Below, one piece after another: positions 1-9,066 of a stretch of DNA of 64,000 nt. Source of the stretch: Chromatocurvus halotolerans (GTDB lineage Bacteria; Pseudomonadota; Gammaproteobacteria; Pseudomonadales; Halieaceae). The translations under genes were made by a program, and so were the position numbers. Within the stretch, counting starts at the first letter, position 1; each line of letters starts with the position of its first letter. Under the pieces are notes generated by a model. The model saw nothing but the letters and a program-made list of their open reading frames with translations, searched no databases and had not been told where the DNA came from. The DNA is taken from positions 1-64,000 of the forward strand of contig NZ_SLWX01000015.1 in the NCBI RefSeq assembly GCF_004340525.1, read 5' to 3'.

Positions 1-133
1 GTGACTTGCGGGAAATCGTTGCAACCGTCCGTGCGTTGGTACCGCCCAAGGCAAAATAGTCACGCTGGCAACGACGTCTTGGAATGACCGGTTACGGTTC
101 GGGGGCCGCACTGACGACAACACTGTCAGTGGG

Positions 134-603
134 TTGCTGGCCCGCGATGGGCGACACTCCCTCGCTTCGACGCCAATCGAGAACCTCGGTAAATACCTCG
201 AAGAGTTTCCGGTGCTGAACGCCCTGTACGACGCCAAGCAACGCCTCAACCGGCTGCTGCTCCTGAAAACCTTGACGAGAAAACGGGCGAAAAAGGCACT
301 GCCCAAGCTGCTCACATTGATCGACCAGCTACATGCCAGCCCGCTTCACGCGCTGGCAAAGACACTGACATCCTGGCTGGAGCCAATCGCCGCCATGTGG
401 CGTTTCTCGAAGAGCAATGGGGTGACTGAGGGCTACCATACCAAGATGGAAATGATGACCAGGAGGGCTTACGGATTCAGGAATTTTGAGAACTATCGAT
501 TGAGAGTCTTAACCCATTGTGGATGGGCGGTGCGGCGTCCCGATGGCATCATTAACCGCGTTTAGTGAAAACCGGTGCATCCCCCGTTAAGTGGGTAGAG
601 CCC
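134..603 (+). mobile_element. ISL3-type transposase C-terminal remnant and IS end
   Basis: This frame (134-565) encodes the C-terminal part of an ISL3-family transposase. It contains SNGVTEGYHTKMEMM followed by RRAYGFRNFENYRLRV, the characteristic end of the ISL3 DDE domain. The N-terminal two thirds are absent, because only noncoding-looking sequence lies at 1-133. The stop is followed by an IS end that contains GTTAAGTGGGTAGAGCC and ends near 603. The same C-terminal coding stretch and IS end recur at 14771-15103, again just left of a tRNA-derived att copy. The remnant cannot encode an active transposase. Confidence 0.75.
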
Positions 604-646
604 ATGCTCCGGAGTCGGCGGGTGATCGCTATAAAAATCAATAAGA

Positions 647-691
647 TGGTGGGCCCAGTAGGACTTGAACCTACGACCAATCGATTATGAG
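647..691 (-). repeat. att copy 1: displaced 3' end of tRNA(CAT)
   Basis: These 45 bp are identical to the 3' part of the tRNA gene at 23678-23754 (T arm, variable loop, and anticodon arm through the anticodon). The 5' half of the tRNA is missing, so this is an attachment-site remnant of integration and not a tRNA gene. It is the left boundary of element A. Confidence 0.9.
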
Positions 692-1039
692 GATGGGGGA
701 GATGCCCGAGCGGCCTCTGAAAGACCAAGAAACGTAAGGGATTCTTCTGGCACTCCCAGCCTCGCGGTCCGAAACCGAACGTATACCGAACCTGGCCTGG
801 ATCGGTTTTCCGCTGCTGTAGCCGTAAGCCGAAGACGGGTAAGGCGTTCTCAAAACCGAACACCGAACCAGATCCGAATGGGCGAGACCGTATGTCCGCT
901 TTCGGCCATTGACAGACATTCTGCCTTTGCATTGCTCCGTGCTCGCCGGAGTGTCGTGTGCAAAAATGCGGCTGGATCAAGGGAGTGCATATTGGAGTAC
1001 GATGCCGCTAGGTGAGGACACATACGACCCTGGGAACAC
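692..1039. other. Intergenic region, no gene recognised
   Basis: Short open frames on both strands show no family resemblance or ribosome-binding site. Near 700-720 a short string resembles the 5' end of a serine tRNA, but no cloverleaf can be completed. Confidence 0.4.
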
Positions 1040-1411
1040 ATGACTAGAAGTGGAAGAGGAAATCGGCGTATACCTACGCTTGTCGTGGGAATGATCTTGA
1101 CGCTTGTCGCGTTTGTGCACTACTACGTGTTTTACGTTCGCCCGTTCAATGCCCTATCTGATCGCGAAATAAGTCTGATAAGGGAGGCGGTCGTTGTATG
1201 CGTAGATATGCCTCTAATTGATTGGATGCCCCTGCGATTCACACCAATCGAAGATGAGAAAGGGATCATGACAGCAATCGGCGCCTCAGTTTTCTACGGC
1301 GTAACGCTATACCGAATCAATCTACGCACAACGGGCGGACGCCTTCAGGGTTGTTCGATAGAGTTTTCCCCTGGGGCTGTCGATGAGCCGGTGACCGAAT
1401 ACACTGCATGA
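1040..1411 (+). CDS. Small membrane-anchored protein of unknown function
   Basis: The 123-residue product has a basic N-terminus and then one hydrophobic segment at about residues 12-32 (PTLVVGMILTLVAFVHYYVF). A mostly soluble tail of about 90 residues follows. This fits an inner-membrane protein with a single anchor and a periplasmic or cytoplasmic domain. I do not recognise the family. The ribosome-binding site is weak, so the start at ATG 1040 is tentative. It is the first gene inside element A next to the att copy, a position where cargo genes are usual. Confidence 0.45.
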   Translation: MTRSGRGNRRIPTLVVGMILTLVAFVHYYVFYVRPFNALSDREISLIREAVVVCVDMPLIDWMPLRFTPIEDEKGIMTAIGASVFYGVTLYRINLRTTGGRLQGCSIEFSPGAVDEPVTEYTA

Positions 1412-1546
1412 ATCGAAAATACGGATCCCCTCCGTGAACGCAACACGAATGGCAGACTTGGGTCGGAAGCGGACATCTCATGTCATTTTGCGAACATCTA
1501 CCTCGCGCCATGATCGGACGGCGTTGTAGCAGAGGAACGTAAATGG

Positions 1547-2272
1547 CTACCCGAGCACGACTTCCTGTAGCTCGTCGATTGACAGCCAGTGCTTGCCCCT
1601 ATGCACCATACGATGACAGTTGGCACAGAGCACCACGAGATCAGACAATTTTGTCTTCTGCCCTGGACGCAGCTGGCTCACCGGGACTGTGTGATGACAT
1701 TCAATGAAGCTCCGACCTCGCTCACCGTATTTTTCCTCGTAGTCAAAACCACACGCTTCGCAGGCAAGCTTGCCAGTAGCCTTCCTTACTGCTTCTTTTT
1801 TCTTGTTTATGATCCCCACGTTCCGCTCTCGCGTTCGATGCGTCCGAATAAGTAGCTTCCCTTCCACCGCCTCGTGGTCAAGGTCATCAGGTTCATCTGT
1901 AACAGCGATCGGCTCGTCTGACATAGCTCCGTCATAAATTGCGGCTGCGGCTTCGCGTAGCGACTTGAGATCATCACCATAGGCCTCAAAAACCTCTCGG
2001 TCCTTTGCTGAAGCTGACGCCAGTCCCGCACCGTCATATGCCGGGTCGAGTGACTTGAAATTCATGAGCTTCATGTAAACGCCGTTAGGGTTCCGGTAAT
2101 CGCCACTGACGGCATTTCCCAAGCGCTTCGCCAGCTTGCGCAGTGTTGAGGAAAGTTCAGCGACTTCCGACGATTGCTTGTCAGGAATCGATGGGGAGTG
2201 TTCAAAGTAGAAATCTAAGGCGAGAATGATTTCATCGTAGTCCCACGGAGGGTTGCGTTTTATTTCGGACAT
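1547..2272 (-). CDS. HNH endonuclease
   Basis: This is a stand-alone HNH nuclease of about 241 residues. The C-terminal third holds the metal-binding and catalytic core: CEACGF, then FIECHHTVPV, then LVVLCANCHRMVH. The two Cys-x-x-Cys pairs structure the fold and ECHH with the later Asn-Cys-His forms the active centre. The N-terminal part contains YRNPNGVYMKLMNF, a stretch shared with McrA-like and other predicted restriction HNH proteins. I chose ATG 2272; the frame could also start at TTG 2278. Its position at the edge of an integrated element suggests a defence or restriction role. Substrate specificity (for example modified cytosine) cannot be read from the sequence. Confidence 0.85.
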   Translation of the reverse strand: MSEIKRNPPWDYDEIILALDFYFEHSPSIPDKQSSEVAELSSTLRKLAKRLGNAVSGDYRNPNGVYMKLMNFKSLDPAYDGAGLASASAKDREVFEAYGDDLKSLREAAAAIYDGAMSDEPIAVTDEPDDLDHEAVEGKLLIRTHRTRERNVGIINKKKEAVRKATGKLACEACGFDYEEKYGERGRSFIECHHTVPVSQLRPGQKTKLSDLVVLCANCHRMVHRGKHWLSIDELQEVVLG

Positions 2273-2519
2273 TTCCAAGACTTTGCTGGCGCCTACGAGG
2301 ACTCATCAGTGGACCACTTTCCGGGCCGACGAAGCAAGTTTTCAGAGCGACGAAATTCGTGCGGTTACGCAACGATCCCGTGGTTTCCACGGCTTCGCGG
2401 CCGGCCACTTATGGCGAAAGCGGAAATGGCTTTAAAGGATTCCGACAGTATACCTCAGGCCGAAATTGATCATCCGCGGCCGGAAGCAACGAATGACCGC
2501 TTTTGATTGCGCTGAAGCT

Positions 2520-2714
2520 TCAGTCAGGAAAACGCTCCCGACACTGGCGCACAATGGCCTTTACACTATTGACGGTTGACGGATCCAGCGCCTCCGTCAT
2601 TTTTTCCACGCATTCCGTCCGTTGCTTAGACGCATCAGGTCCTAGCAGGTAGTAGCCCGTCGCTGAAGCGCCCGCCGTGGCGAGCAGGGTCAGCAGTATC
2701 CACAATGCTGGCAT
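2520..2714 (-). CDS. Small membrane protein, coupled to upstream gene
   Basis: The 64-residue product starts at ATG 2714, which overlaps the stop of the upstream gene as TGATG. It has a good Shine-Dalgarno sequence (GAGGAGG) about seven bases upstream. A hydrophobic segment at residues 2-22 (ALWILLTLLATAGASATGYY) is followed by LLGPDAS and a short charged tail with two cysteines. The motif LLGPDA also occurs in the upstream partner (ALLGPDALRV), so the two are probably related small membrane proteins. No function is known to me. Confidence 0.6.
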   Translation of the reverse strand: MPALWILLTLLATAGASATGYYLLGPDASKQRTECVEKMTEALDPSTVNSVKAIVRQCRERFPD

Positions 2715-3073
2715 CAGATTTCCTCCTCTATGCAAACAGGTTGTCCGTGAAAGACAGCACAGCGCCGGGCTGAAGCTGACGGGTCGTGGCTGGCAGTCGG
2801 GTCAGAATCGTCTATACAGAAGGCCTCACCCCGGTATATGGAGCACTTCGTTCTTCCGCCATTGGGAAGGTGGCCCGCCACCACTACCCCTGCCTCTGGC
2901 GTTGGGTTGTAGAAGTCGATAATGACCCTCAGGGCGTCTGGGCCGAGTAAGGCGATCCCCACTGCCGCGACCAGTTCCACCGCAATGATTGCGCTGGCGA
3001 GAATGCCGATACGACGCAGCCAGGCGATCATGCCGCGACCGCAGCGTTGCATTTGATGGGTAGATCCGTTCAT
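2714..3073 (-). CDS. Membrane protein with two Cys-pair repeats
   Basis: The 119-residue product starts at ATG 3073, preceded by GGAGGT. One transmembrane segment lies at about residues 20-45 (ILASAIIAVELVAAVGIALL). The C-terminal tail carries two copies of a short motif, KCSIYRGEAFCIDD and RCAVFHGQPVCIEE: Cys, hydrophobic, aromatic, Gly, Cys-Ile, acidic. The pattern suggests two small disulphide- or metal-stabilised hairpins, perhaps exposed in the periplasm. It is the first gene of a two-gene unit with translational coupling. The family is not recognised. Confidence 0.6.
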   Translation of the reverse strand: MNGSTHQMQRCGRGMIAWLRRIGILASAIIAVELVAAVGIALLGPDALRVIIDFYNPTPEAGVVVAGHLPNGGRTKCSIYRGEAFCIDDSDPTASHDPSASARRCAVFHGQPVCIEEEI

Positions 3074-3199
3074 GAATACCTCCGTGAGGGGTTGGAAAAG
3101 AAGGGTCTCCCGCCCGCGATAGGCATTTGCCGCGTGCAATCAACTATGCAAGATTGGCCAGGGGGGAGGATAGGGGCCCCATTGCGAGGCCCGGTGTGA

Positions 3200-4378
3200 C
3201 TACTTCGGCATGGACTGACTGATCAAGTCGCCAGCGCTGTTCGCAGCCCGTTGCAGGCTGTCATTCGATAGGTGGGCATAGCGCATCGTCACCTTCGGGT
3301 CTGAGTGACCCAGGGACTGTTGCACCTCGAACAGCGAATGCCCGGAGTTGATCAGCATGGAGGCATAAGAGTGCCGCAGATCGTGGAGCCTGAAGTTCTC
3401 CAGGCCAGCCTGCGTGCGGATTCCGCACCAGACCTTGTTGATGGTGCCAAGGGGACCACATTTGCCGACGAACAACCGATCGCTCGTGCGGCGTTTCGGG
3501 AGGGCCTCAAGCTCATCGAGAACACCCAGAGCGATGCTATTGAGCGCTACCGACCGTCGCTTTTTCGACTTGCTGTTCGTTGCCTGAATCAGCCACGTAC
3601 CGCGGTCACGATCGATATCCGACCATTGCGCAGACAGGGCTTCACCTACACGGGCTCCCGTGGCCAGTAACCACAGTATGGCGCAGCAGACAGGCCGGTT
3701 CGGATGCTGCTTCAAGACCGTCAAGAGCCGTTGCAGCTCGTCCTGGGTGAGATAGCGCTCGATCTGGTTGTCTGCATTGAACTGCTTCACCTTGGCGGCC
3801 GGGTTCTCTCCCAATAGCCCCCAGTCCACGGCCAGATTCAGCGCGTGGCGGAGCAGCTTGAGGTGGTGATCCGCCGTCGCCGGTTTCATGCCCTCATCAA
3901 GTAGCTCATCGTGGAACTGCTGAACCGCATGCCGGGTGATCTTGTTGATGGGCGTTACACCAAATCGGTCACTGAGACGCAGGCGCTGCATGTCGGCGTC
4001 GTTCTTCCAGGTGCGTTTGGCCTGCTTTGCATGCGGCAGGTAGCTGTCCTCGAAGAACCGGTTCCAGGTAGGTACCGCCTTGCGCTGGCGCGTTTCTGCT
4101 TGCGGGTCAGCCCCCAGAGCGATTTCGGCTTTCAATCGCGTTGCACGATGTCGGGCCTCCTTGAGGGACAGTTCCTGGGAGTTACCCAGCTTTCGATGAC
4201 AAGTCTTGGCCTCAGGATTTTTGTAGCGCAGGTACAGCGTACCCTGGTCGGGGCAGGTATCGCGCACCTCCAGATAGAGTCCGGGGATGGCGATGTCGCA
4301 GTACTCGACGCGCCGTTTACCTGTCGGGCAGGGTGGCGGCTTGTCGAGGTGTTTCTGGGTCAGGCGGATTTTAGGCAT
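3200..4378 (-). CDS. Tyrosine-type site-specific integrase (element A)
   Basis: The 392-residue recombinase most likely integrates element A at the tRNA 3' end. The N-terminus has the DUF4102-like arm-binding region typical of P4-type integrases (GLYLEVRDT, LYLRYKNPEAK). The catalytic domain shows LLATGARVGEAL with the first Arg, HDLRHSYASMLI with the His-x-x-Arg pair, and LGHSDPKVTMRYAHL with the second His and the Tyr nucleophile. I chose ATG 4378 because CGGAGGA precedes it at good distance; an upstream ATG in frame has none. It is last in a minus-strand run beginning at radC. It is clearly different from the integrase of element B. Confidence 0.92.
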   Translation of the reverse strand: MPKIRLTQKHLDKPPPCPTGKRRVEYCDIAIPGLYLEVRDTCPDQGTLYLRYKNPEAKTCHRKLGNSQELSLKEARHRATRLKAEIALGADPQAETRQRKAVPTWNRFFEDSYLPHAKQAKRTWKNDADMQRLRLSDRFGVTPINKITRHAVQQFHDELLDEGMKPATADHHLKLLRHALNLAVDWGLLGENPAAKVKQFNADNQIERYLTQDELQRLLTVLKQHPNRPVCCAILWLLATGARVGEALSAQWSDIDRDRGTWLIQATNSKSKKRRSVALNSIALGVLDELEALPKRRTSDRLFVGKCGPLGTINKVWCGIRTQAGLENFRLHDLRHSYASMLINSGHSLFEVQQSLGHSDPKVTMRYAHLSNDSLQRAANSAGDLISQSMPK

Positions 4379-4456
4379 GAGGATTCCTCCGTATTGCCGG
4401 GTTGGTCTAGTGATCGGCCGGGACGTGCCGGCCATGGATAGCGTGTTGGGTGTGTG

Positions 4457-6475
4457 CTAGTTGCTGCCGGTGCCGCCCGTGGTATCGTCGGGCTTCAGCA
4501 CGGCGTAGGTCTGAAGTCCGCGCTCCCCCTTGGTCACGGTCCATCGATGCCGCGTGGGGTCGGTACCTTGCAGCGCATCGATCGTCGCCCGCACCTTCTT
4601 CTGCCCATATTGCGTATCGATCGCGACCGCTTCGATGAGAGCTTGCTTGGAGGTCCTGCCGCGCTGTATATGCTCAATGATCGCGTTCACAAGATCTTCA
4701 GGGTGCTCTGCTCGTGTGGACACATCGGCCTGTAATGCTGCGATGTCGGCCTTGGGGATGCGTTCCACGGATTCGAGCAGTTGGGCGTAGGATAGATCAT
4801 CACCTGCAATGCTGTACTGGAATGCGGCGACGCGGTCAGCTGGACCCCGGTTCTTGATGTTCTCGAAGCGGACGGTACGGTAATCCTCTGTCTCGTTGAG
4901 ATGATCGATCACGAAGGCGCAGTCGGCATCGTCGACGAAATCAGACGTACCAGCAGGTACGAGCCGGCCATCGTCGCCGCGATTCTTGTTTGTATGCGAT
5001 AAAGCGAGGATCGTGCCGCCCTTGAGGACGAATTCCCTCGATGCAGTGCCGAACTCGCGCGCGGCGGTTTTGTCCATGAGACTGGTAAACTTCTTCAGGG
5101 TGTCGAGCACCACGACAATATCCCGTGCCTGGTCCTTCGCCGCCATTGTGCGCAGTAGCCTGAGCAGCATCTCCGGCCGGAAATCGTGGTGCCCAGGGGC
5201 GAGCACGTGGAAGCCATGTTCTTCCGCGAATTCGACCTTGCTCGTCAGGCCTGAGAAGGAGTCGTCTGCGTTGACGTAGTACACGTTGTCTGGGTCAACA
5301 CGCTTCGCGTTAATCGCGTCGATGCACCCATGCATTGCCAGAAGCGTCTTCCCAGAATTGGGTTTGCCGAACCAGACCGTTAGCTGTCCCACACTGGCTA
5401 GCCCGTCGATGAAGAAAACATGGTCCTTCAGATCAGCCCGCATGATTTCGCTGTTTCCGCGTAATGAAAACTGCGCGAGCGGCACAGGTTCTCTGTTCTG
5501 CACGGAGTCTGAGGTCTGGGCAGCCTCTGAGAGCTCGGCAGCGGTGATTGTCGTGGCCGCCGGTTCCGATGGGTCAGGGAACTCACGAGCAATGACCGAC
5601 AAATCAGCACCGTGGTTGCGGGCGATGTAGGCCACCGTGGCGAGCGTGAGGCGGCCGCCTGCATAGCGACGACAATGCACCCACTGCCGCATGATTTCCG
5701 CCCGACCCGGATACTTGGAGCCTCTTGACGACCATTCATCGAAGAGGACGAACGCCTCCTCACTGCCATTGCTCTCTGAGTACAGCGCGGCACACACGCG
5801 GAACCAGTCCTGGTACCCACAGTCGGCGTCAATGGCCGACAAAAGGGCGTTGACGCGTGGTATCGCGTGAAGAAAATCTTCGGATGGCTCACCGAACGCG
5901 GGTAGCTCGTGGTCACTGCCCGGCGTCGGGGCCATGTGCTCTCTCGGCGGTTCCTGGCCGTTATGGCGGAAGATTGCGTCGACCTGGTCCTGTGTGAGCG
6001 CCTGCAGGTCGTTGAAGTGGTCGATCTCATCGATCTCGATGCTCTTACCCGGTGATGGCGGCACTATTACCAACGCACGGCCAGTTTTTATGTCGCACCG
6101 TGTTGGAAACTGCTTCGTGTCAGGCGTGGCGGACTTCGCGAACACCCCATCGGCAAGTCGATAATAGTGATGCTCCCCGCGCCGGGTCTGGACGATAATG
6201 CCGGGCCTTATGTCGAGGCTGTCGCTGAGCTGATGTAGGGCGGCGACCCCCTCCGGCGTGTCGGCGTCGATGACAAACAATCCCCCCTCGGTCAGGACGC
6301 CCAGCCAATGCTCGGGGTGCCGTTCGAAATGGTGTCGTATCTTTTCCTCGTCAAGGTCTTGCTTCCACGGATCCCATTTGCAGGCGGGGTGCTTGGTGCT
6401 CGGGATGATGGGGATAGGGCAGAAGCCCCGGCGAAAGAGATCGAGTGCCGCTTGGCACGTTGCGCTGATTTGCAT
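4457..6475 (-). CDS. Primase/polymerase-AAA helicase fusion (element replication)
   Basis: The 672-residue protein combines three parts. The N-terminus is a bifunctional primase-polymerase domain: FCPIPIIPSTKHPACKW, then LFVIDADTPEG with catalytic acids, then TRRGEHHYYR. The middle is a PriCT-type helical region (YQDWFRVCAALYSES). The C-terminus is a RepA-like AAA ATPase with Walker A GKPNSGKTLLA and Walker B DIVVVLDTLKKF. Such proteins prime and unwind DNA during replication of plasmids, satellite phages and integrative elements, so element A may replicate after excision. ATG 6475 is preceded by AGGAGA. Confidence 0.82.
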   Translation of the reverse strand: MQISATCQAALDLFRRGFCPIPIIPSTKHPACKWDPWKQDLDEEKIRHHFERHPEHWLGVLTEGGLFVIDADTPEGVAALHQLSDSLDIRPGIIVQTRRGEHHYYRLADGVFAKSATPDTKQFPTRCDIKTGRALVIVPPSPGKSIEIDEIDHFNDLQALTQDQVDAIFRHNGQEPPREHMAPTPGSDHELPAFGEPSEDFLHAIPRVNALLSAIDADCGYQDWFRVCAALYSESNGSEEAFVLFDEWSSRGSKYPGRAEIMRQWVHCRRYAGGRLTLATVAYIARNHGADLSVIAREFPDPSEPAATTITAAELSEAAQTSDSVQNREPVPLAQFSLRGNSEIMRADLKDHVFFIDGLASVGQLTVWFGKPNSGKTLLAMHGCIDAINAKRVDPDNVYYVNADDSFSGLTSKVEFAEEHGFHVLAPGHHDFRPEMLLRLLRTMAAKDQARDIVVVLDTLKKFTSLMDKTAAREFGTASREFVLKGGTILALSHTNKNRGDDGRLVPAGTSDFVDDADCAFVIDHLNETEDYRTVRFENIKNRGPADRVAAFQYSIAGDDLSYAQLLESVERIPKADIAALQADVSTRAEHPEDLVNAIIEHIQRGRTSKQALIEAVAIDTQYGQKKVRATIDALQGTDPTRHRWTVTKGERGLQTYAVLKPDDTTGGTGSN

Positions 6476-6571
6476 GGCAGTTCTCCTGTGTTGTTGGATC
6501 ATTCGCCACACAGTTCACCAGCGCGCCTTGCACATCGGGAAAATCCCAACGGGATTCCCGAAAAAAACCTT

Positions 6572-7252
6572 CTATATCTTGTCGAGCTGCTTAAGCCCCT
6601 CTCCTATGGCACGAGATACATTGTCTGTGGATAAGCCGATTTCATACTCGTCGGATCGCAAGTGCCCAAGCCAGCTAGCCGCGATAGAGCTAAGATTCAG
6701 TTTGCCGGTCTGCTTAATGAGCCTGGGGTTGTTGGCTGCGAGATCACGAGCAGCGAGTGCGAGCATGCGCAGCAGTGTGCGGTCTCTGGCGGGCATCTGG
6801 GTGGGGTCGAGTTCTTGCGGTGGCGCGCTTTCTGCCGGTGAGTCTTCTTGCCCGAGTATTCCGTTGATCATTTTTGCTAGCGATGTGGAGGTGACTCGAG
6901 CCTGATACGGATCTTCGGGGATAGCTCCGATGAACGTGAGCACCGTCTTTTCACCGTTGCTTGCTCGATCAAGGTCGAGTGCTACCTCTTGCCAGAATTC
7001 GTGATCGAGGCGCTCGAGCTCACTACGCACGGCGTTGATGATGTCGCTCTCTGAGGCAGTCGATTCAAGAGCACCCTCGACGCTGATTGGCTCCAGCGGT
7101 TCTTTTGTGTGACCGGGTGTGGCCATCGCGATACTGTACTGCGCGTGCTGAGGTAGTAACTGTTTCAGCAGTTCCGAATTGAGTCCGCATCGCCTCAAGG
7201 CGTGGTCACGAATGAGCGCGTCCCGCCCCTCTTGCAGCGTTAATTCCAGCAT
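6572..7252 (-). CDS. Hypothetical protein of element A
   Basis: The 226-residue soluble protein starts at ATG 7252 after CGGAGATAG. It is acidic in the middle and predicted mainly helical (for example SDIINAVRSELERLDHEFWQEVALDLD). I recognise no domain and no catalytic motif. It lies 96 bp upstream of the primase-helicase gene on the same strand, so it may belong to the replication module of the element. Confidence 0.6.
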   Translation of the reverse strand: MLELTLQEGRDALIRDHALRRCGLNSELLKQLLPQHAQYSIAMATPGHTKEPLEPISVEGALESTASESDIINAVRSELERLDHEFWQEVALDLDRASNGEKTVLTFIGAIPEDPYQARVTSTSLAKMINGILGQEDSPAESAPPQELDPTQMPARDRTLLRMLALAARDLAANNPRLIKQTGKLNLSSIAASWLGHLRSDEYEIGLSTDNVSRAIGEGLKQLDKI

Positions 7253-7483
7253 TTTCTATCTCCGATCATGTAGAGCAGAAATCGTACTCAATGCGGGGCA
7301 TTAGGGGTAGCTCTAGGAGTGGCAGATCTGCAAATCTGAAGAACTGCCGAACTGCCGCCCTTATCACTTCAGATTAATATAAACAGGTATAAAAAACTGA
7401 ATGGTTAGGGGCGCCAAACCGTCGACGCCTTTGTCTTTTTCATTCACGAGTCCGGCAGATTTTCAGACTGGCAGCCCCCCTCC
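7253..7483. other. AT-rich intergenic stretch
   Basis: The 231 bp between two minus-strand genes are AT-rich around 7365-7400 (TTAATATAAACAGGTATAAA). This probably contains the promoter of the gene that starts at 7252. I cannot assign the hexamers with confidence. Confidence 0.3.
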
Positions 7484-7747
7484 TCAGGGTAAATGCCTCG
7501 CGGATACTGGCGGCGCTTCCACTTCAACTTCGCTTACCCCCAGCTCCAGCCGCCGGATTTGGAGCCATAGCATCAGGTACTCCTCGAGCAGCCCGGCCGG
7601 CCAGTCCGCGTGCTCCGAATCCAGAATGGCAATCGCCATCTCTTCGTAGCGGTCATATAGGTCTTGCGGTGAATCGGGTTCCCCCGGAAGAAGCGCAACA
7701 GCTTCCTCCAGGCGAGCGCCGACCTCCGCCAATGAGCGGATAGTCAT
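7484..7747 (-). CDS. Small acidic hypothetical protein
   Basis: The 87-residue protein starts at ATG 7747, preceded by AAGGAGGA, which makes a real gene likely. The composition is acidic and helical (LEEAVALLPGEPDSPQDL, LEEYLMLWLQIRRLELG), with no membrane segment. It belongs to the minus-strand run of small genes between radC and the integrase. The function is unknown. Confidence 0.6.
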   Translation of the reverse strand: MTIRSLAEVGARLEEAVALLPGEPDSPQDLYDRYEEMAIAILDSEHADWPAGLLEEYLMLWLQIRRLELGVSEVEVEAPPVSARHLP

Positions 7748-7810
7748 AGGGTCCTCCTTGATTAACGGTGGGTGGTTGAGTCTTTCAATGCCCAGGACGG
7801 GCAGGGAGGG

Positions 7811-7990
7811 TCAGAACTGCAGGGGGTAGTAGGGGTTATCGAATTCAGCGTTTGCGATCAGGTCCAGATCGCTAGCGGCCATAATGCGGGCCTGATCATT
7901 GACCACCTGAGCAAAATCCTCTGGATCAATTTCCCAGGCAGACACGATTTCCAGGGCTTCGGGGATGTAGGTTTCATAGTTCATAGTCAT
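7811..7990 (-). CDS. 59-residue acidic hypothetical protein
   Basis: This short gene has a GGAAGCAATG start region at 7990. The product starts MTMNYETYIPEALEI and ends FDNPYYPLQF; it is strongly acidic and soluble. Its start overlaps the stop of the upstream gene as ATGA, which indicates translational coupling, and the reading frame is closed by TGA at 7811-7813. I do not recognise the family. Confidence 0.55.
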   Translation of the reverse strand: MTMNYETYIPEALEIVSAWEIDPEDFAQVVNDQARIMAASDLDLIANAEFDNPYYPLQF

Positions 7991-8163
7991 TGCTTCCTTT
8001 CGTAGTAGCGGTAGGCGAGGTAGGACAGGCCGCCCAGGGCAGCCAGCAGAACCAGGACGGGATACATCGACATCAGCAGAGCGCTAAAGGCGACGGTGAA
8101 GAACCACAGCGATCCCGACATGAAGCCGAGGACCACGGCGGCGAACAGCAGTAGTGACAGCAT
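7987..8163 (-). CDS. Small two-helix membrane protein
   Basis: The 58-residue product starts at ATG 8163 after AAGGAAAACCC. It is almost entirely hydrophobic, with two likely transmembrane helices (SLLLFAAVVLGFMSGSLWFF and YPVLVLLAALGGLSYLAY). A short cationic end (YRYYERKQ) follows. The longer frame upstream has no ribosome-binding site. It is translationally coupled to the next gene by a 4-bp overlap. No function can be assigned. Confidence 0.55.
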   Translation of the reverse strand: MLSLLLFAAVVLGFMSGSLWFFTVAFSALLMSMYPVLVLLAALGGLSYLAYRYYERKQ

Positions 8164-8381
8164 GGGTTTTCCTTGTGTTGAGTTGAGGGTTTGCGACGTA
8201 CAGAGCGAGCACGGCGGCTCGACGGAAGGCATTGCGCCAGCCGGGTCGGTATAGGGTCGGTTTTCAGGGGGTGAGGGTTTGCCTGCGAGCTGGAGGCCTT
8301 GCGCCACCTGGGGTTATGGGTTCTTCAAAAGCCAGACCAACCGACTAGAGAGCTCTTGTTGATCGTGGGGTAAGTGACCGA

Positions 8382-8927
8382 TCACTTCTCACCGGAGGTC
8401 CCGGCTTTTGCCTTAGTCATACCGGTGCCTGCTTTACCCCTTGCCTTGGCGCGAGGCTTGGCCGGTTTGCTATGGCCAGCCTTCGATCCCTCCATGACGG
8501 ACAGGAAACCGGCGACATCACCAAGCTGGTAGTGCCGCTTTGATTCCGGGACGCGGTCCAGGACTTTCTCGGCAACCAGAGTGGCCAGGAGAAAGCTGGG
8601 GTTGTTGGCCGACCTGCCGACGAACAACTGGCGCAGGGCCATGGATGTGATCGGCTTGTCCTGTGGCCACGCCTCCAGAGCGTTCTGGATGGCCTGGAAG
8701 GGCACCCACTCATCACTGAAAAATCCGCCGCCGCTATTGCTGGCCAGGCGCCAGTGCAGGGCACCATCGGCATCAGTGCCAAGGTGGTAGCCCAGGGTGG
8801 CCTTGCCCTCCAGGGATTTACAGCTGCTCTTGCGCAACAAGGTGACGGTCGGGGTTTCGTCGGTTTTGACGGTGGGGGTTTCGGGGTTATTGGGGTTCTT
8901 TTCGGTCGTGCGAGATTGAGTTGCCAT
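8382..8927 (-). CDS. Hypothetical protein with low-complexity ends
   Basis: The 181-residue protein starts at ATG 8927 behind AGGAGGCC. The N-terminus is rich in Thr, Pro and Asn, and the C-terminus is rich in Lys, Ala and Gly (KPAKPRAKARGKAGTG). The C-terminal tail looks able to bind nucleic acid. The central part (about residues 30-140) is a compact domain containing LGYHLGTDADGALHWRL. Proteins of this general kind are common next to radC in integrative elements. I cannot name a function. Confidence 0.6.
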   Translation of the reverse strand: MATQSRTTEKNPNNPETPTVKTDETPTVTLLRKSSCKSLEGKATLGYHLGTDADGALHWRLASNSGGGFFSDEWVPFQAIQNALEAWPQDKPITSMALRQLFVGRSANNPSFLLATLVAEKVLDRVPESKRHYQLGDVAGFLSVMEGSKAGHSKPAKPRAKARGKAGTGMTKAKAGTSGEK

Positions 8928-9066
8928 AGAGGCCTCCTGATAGTTGAGGTTGTGGGTTGTGTGAGCGCGATTGTCGCGCAGGGTTGTGCTGGCAAGCCGT
9001 TACCGGTCTGCCGAGAATGATGCGATAGGTGGGAAGGCCAGACCTGGCCTGGGGGAGTCCGTCGAG

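Noticed and set aside
647-691. A second tRNA gene
   Set aside because: Only the 3' 45 bp of the tRNA are present; the 5' acceptor strand and D arm are missing. The same holds for 15113-15159.
700-725. Serine-tRNA-like string (GATGCCCGAGCGGCC)
   Set aside because: Resembles a tRNA-Ser 5' part, but no anticodon arm, variable arm or 3' half follows.
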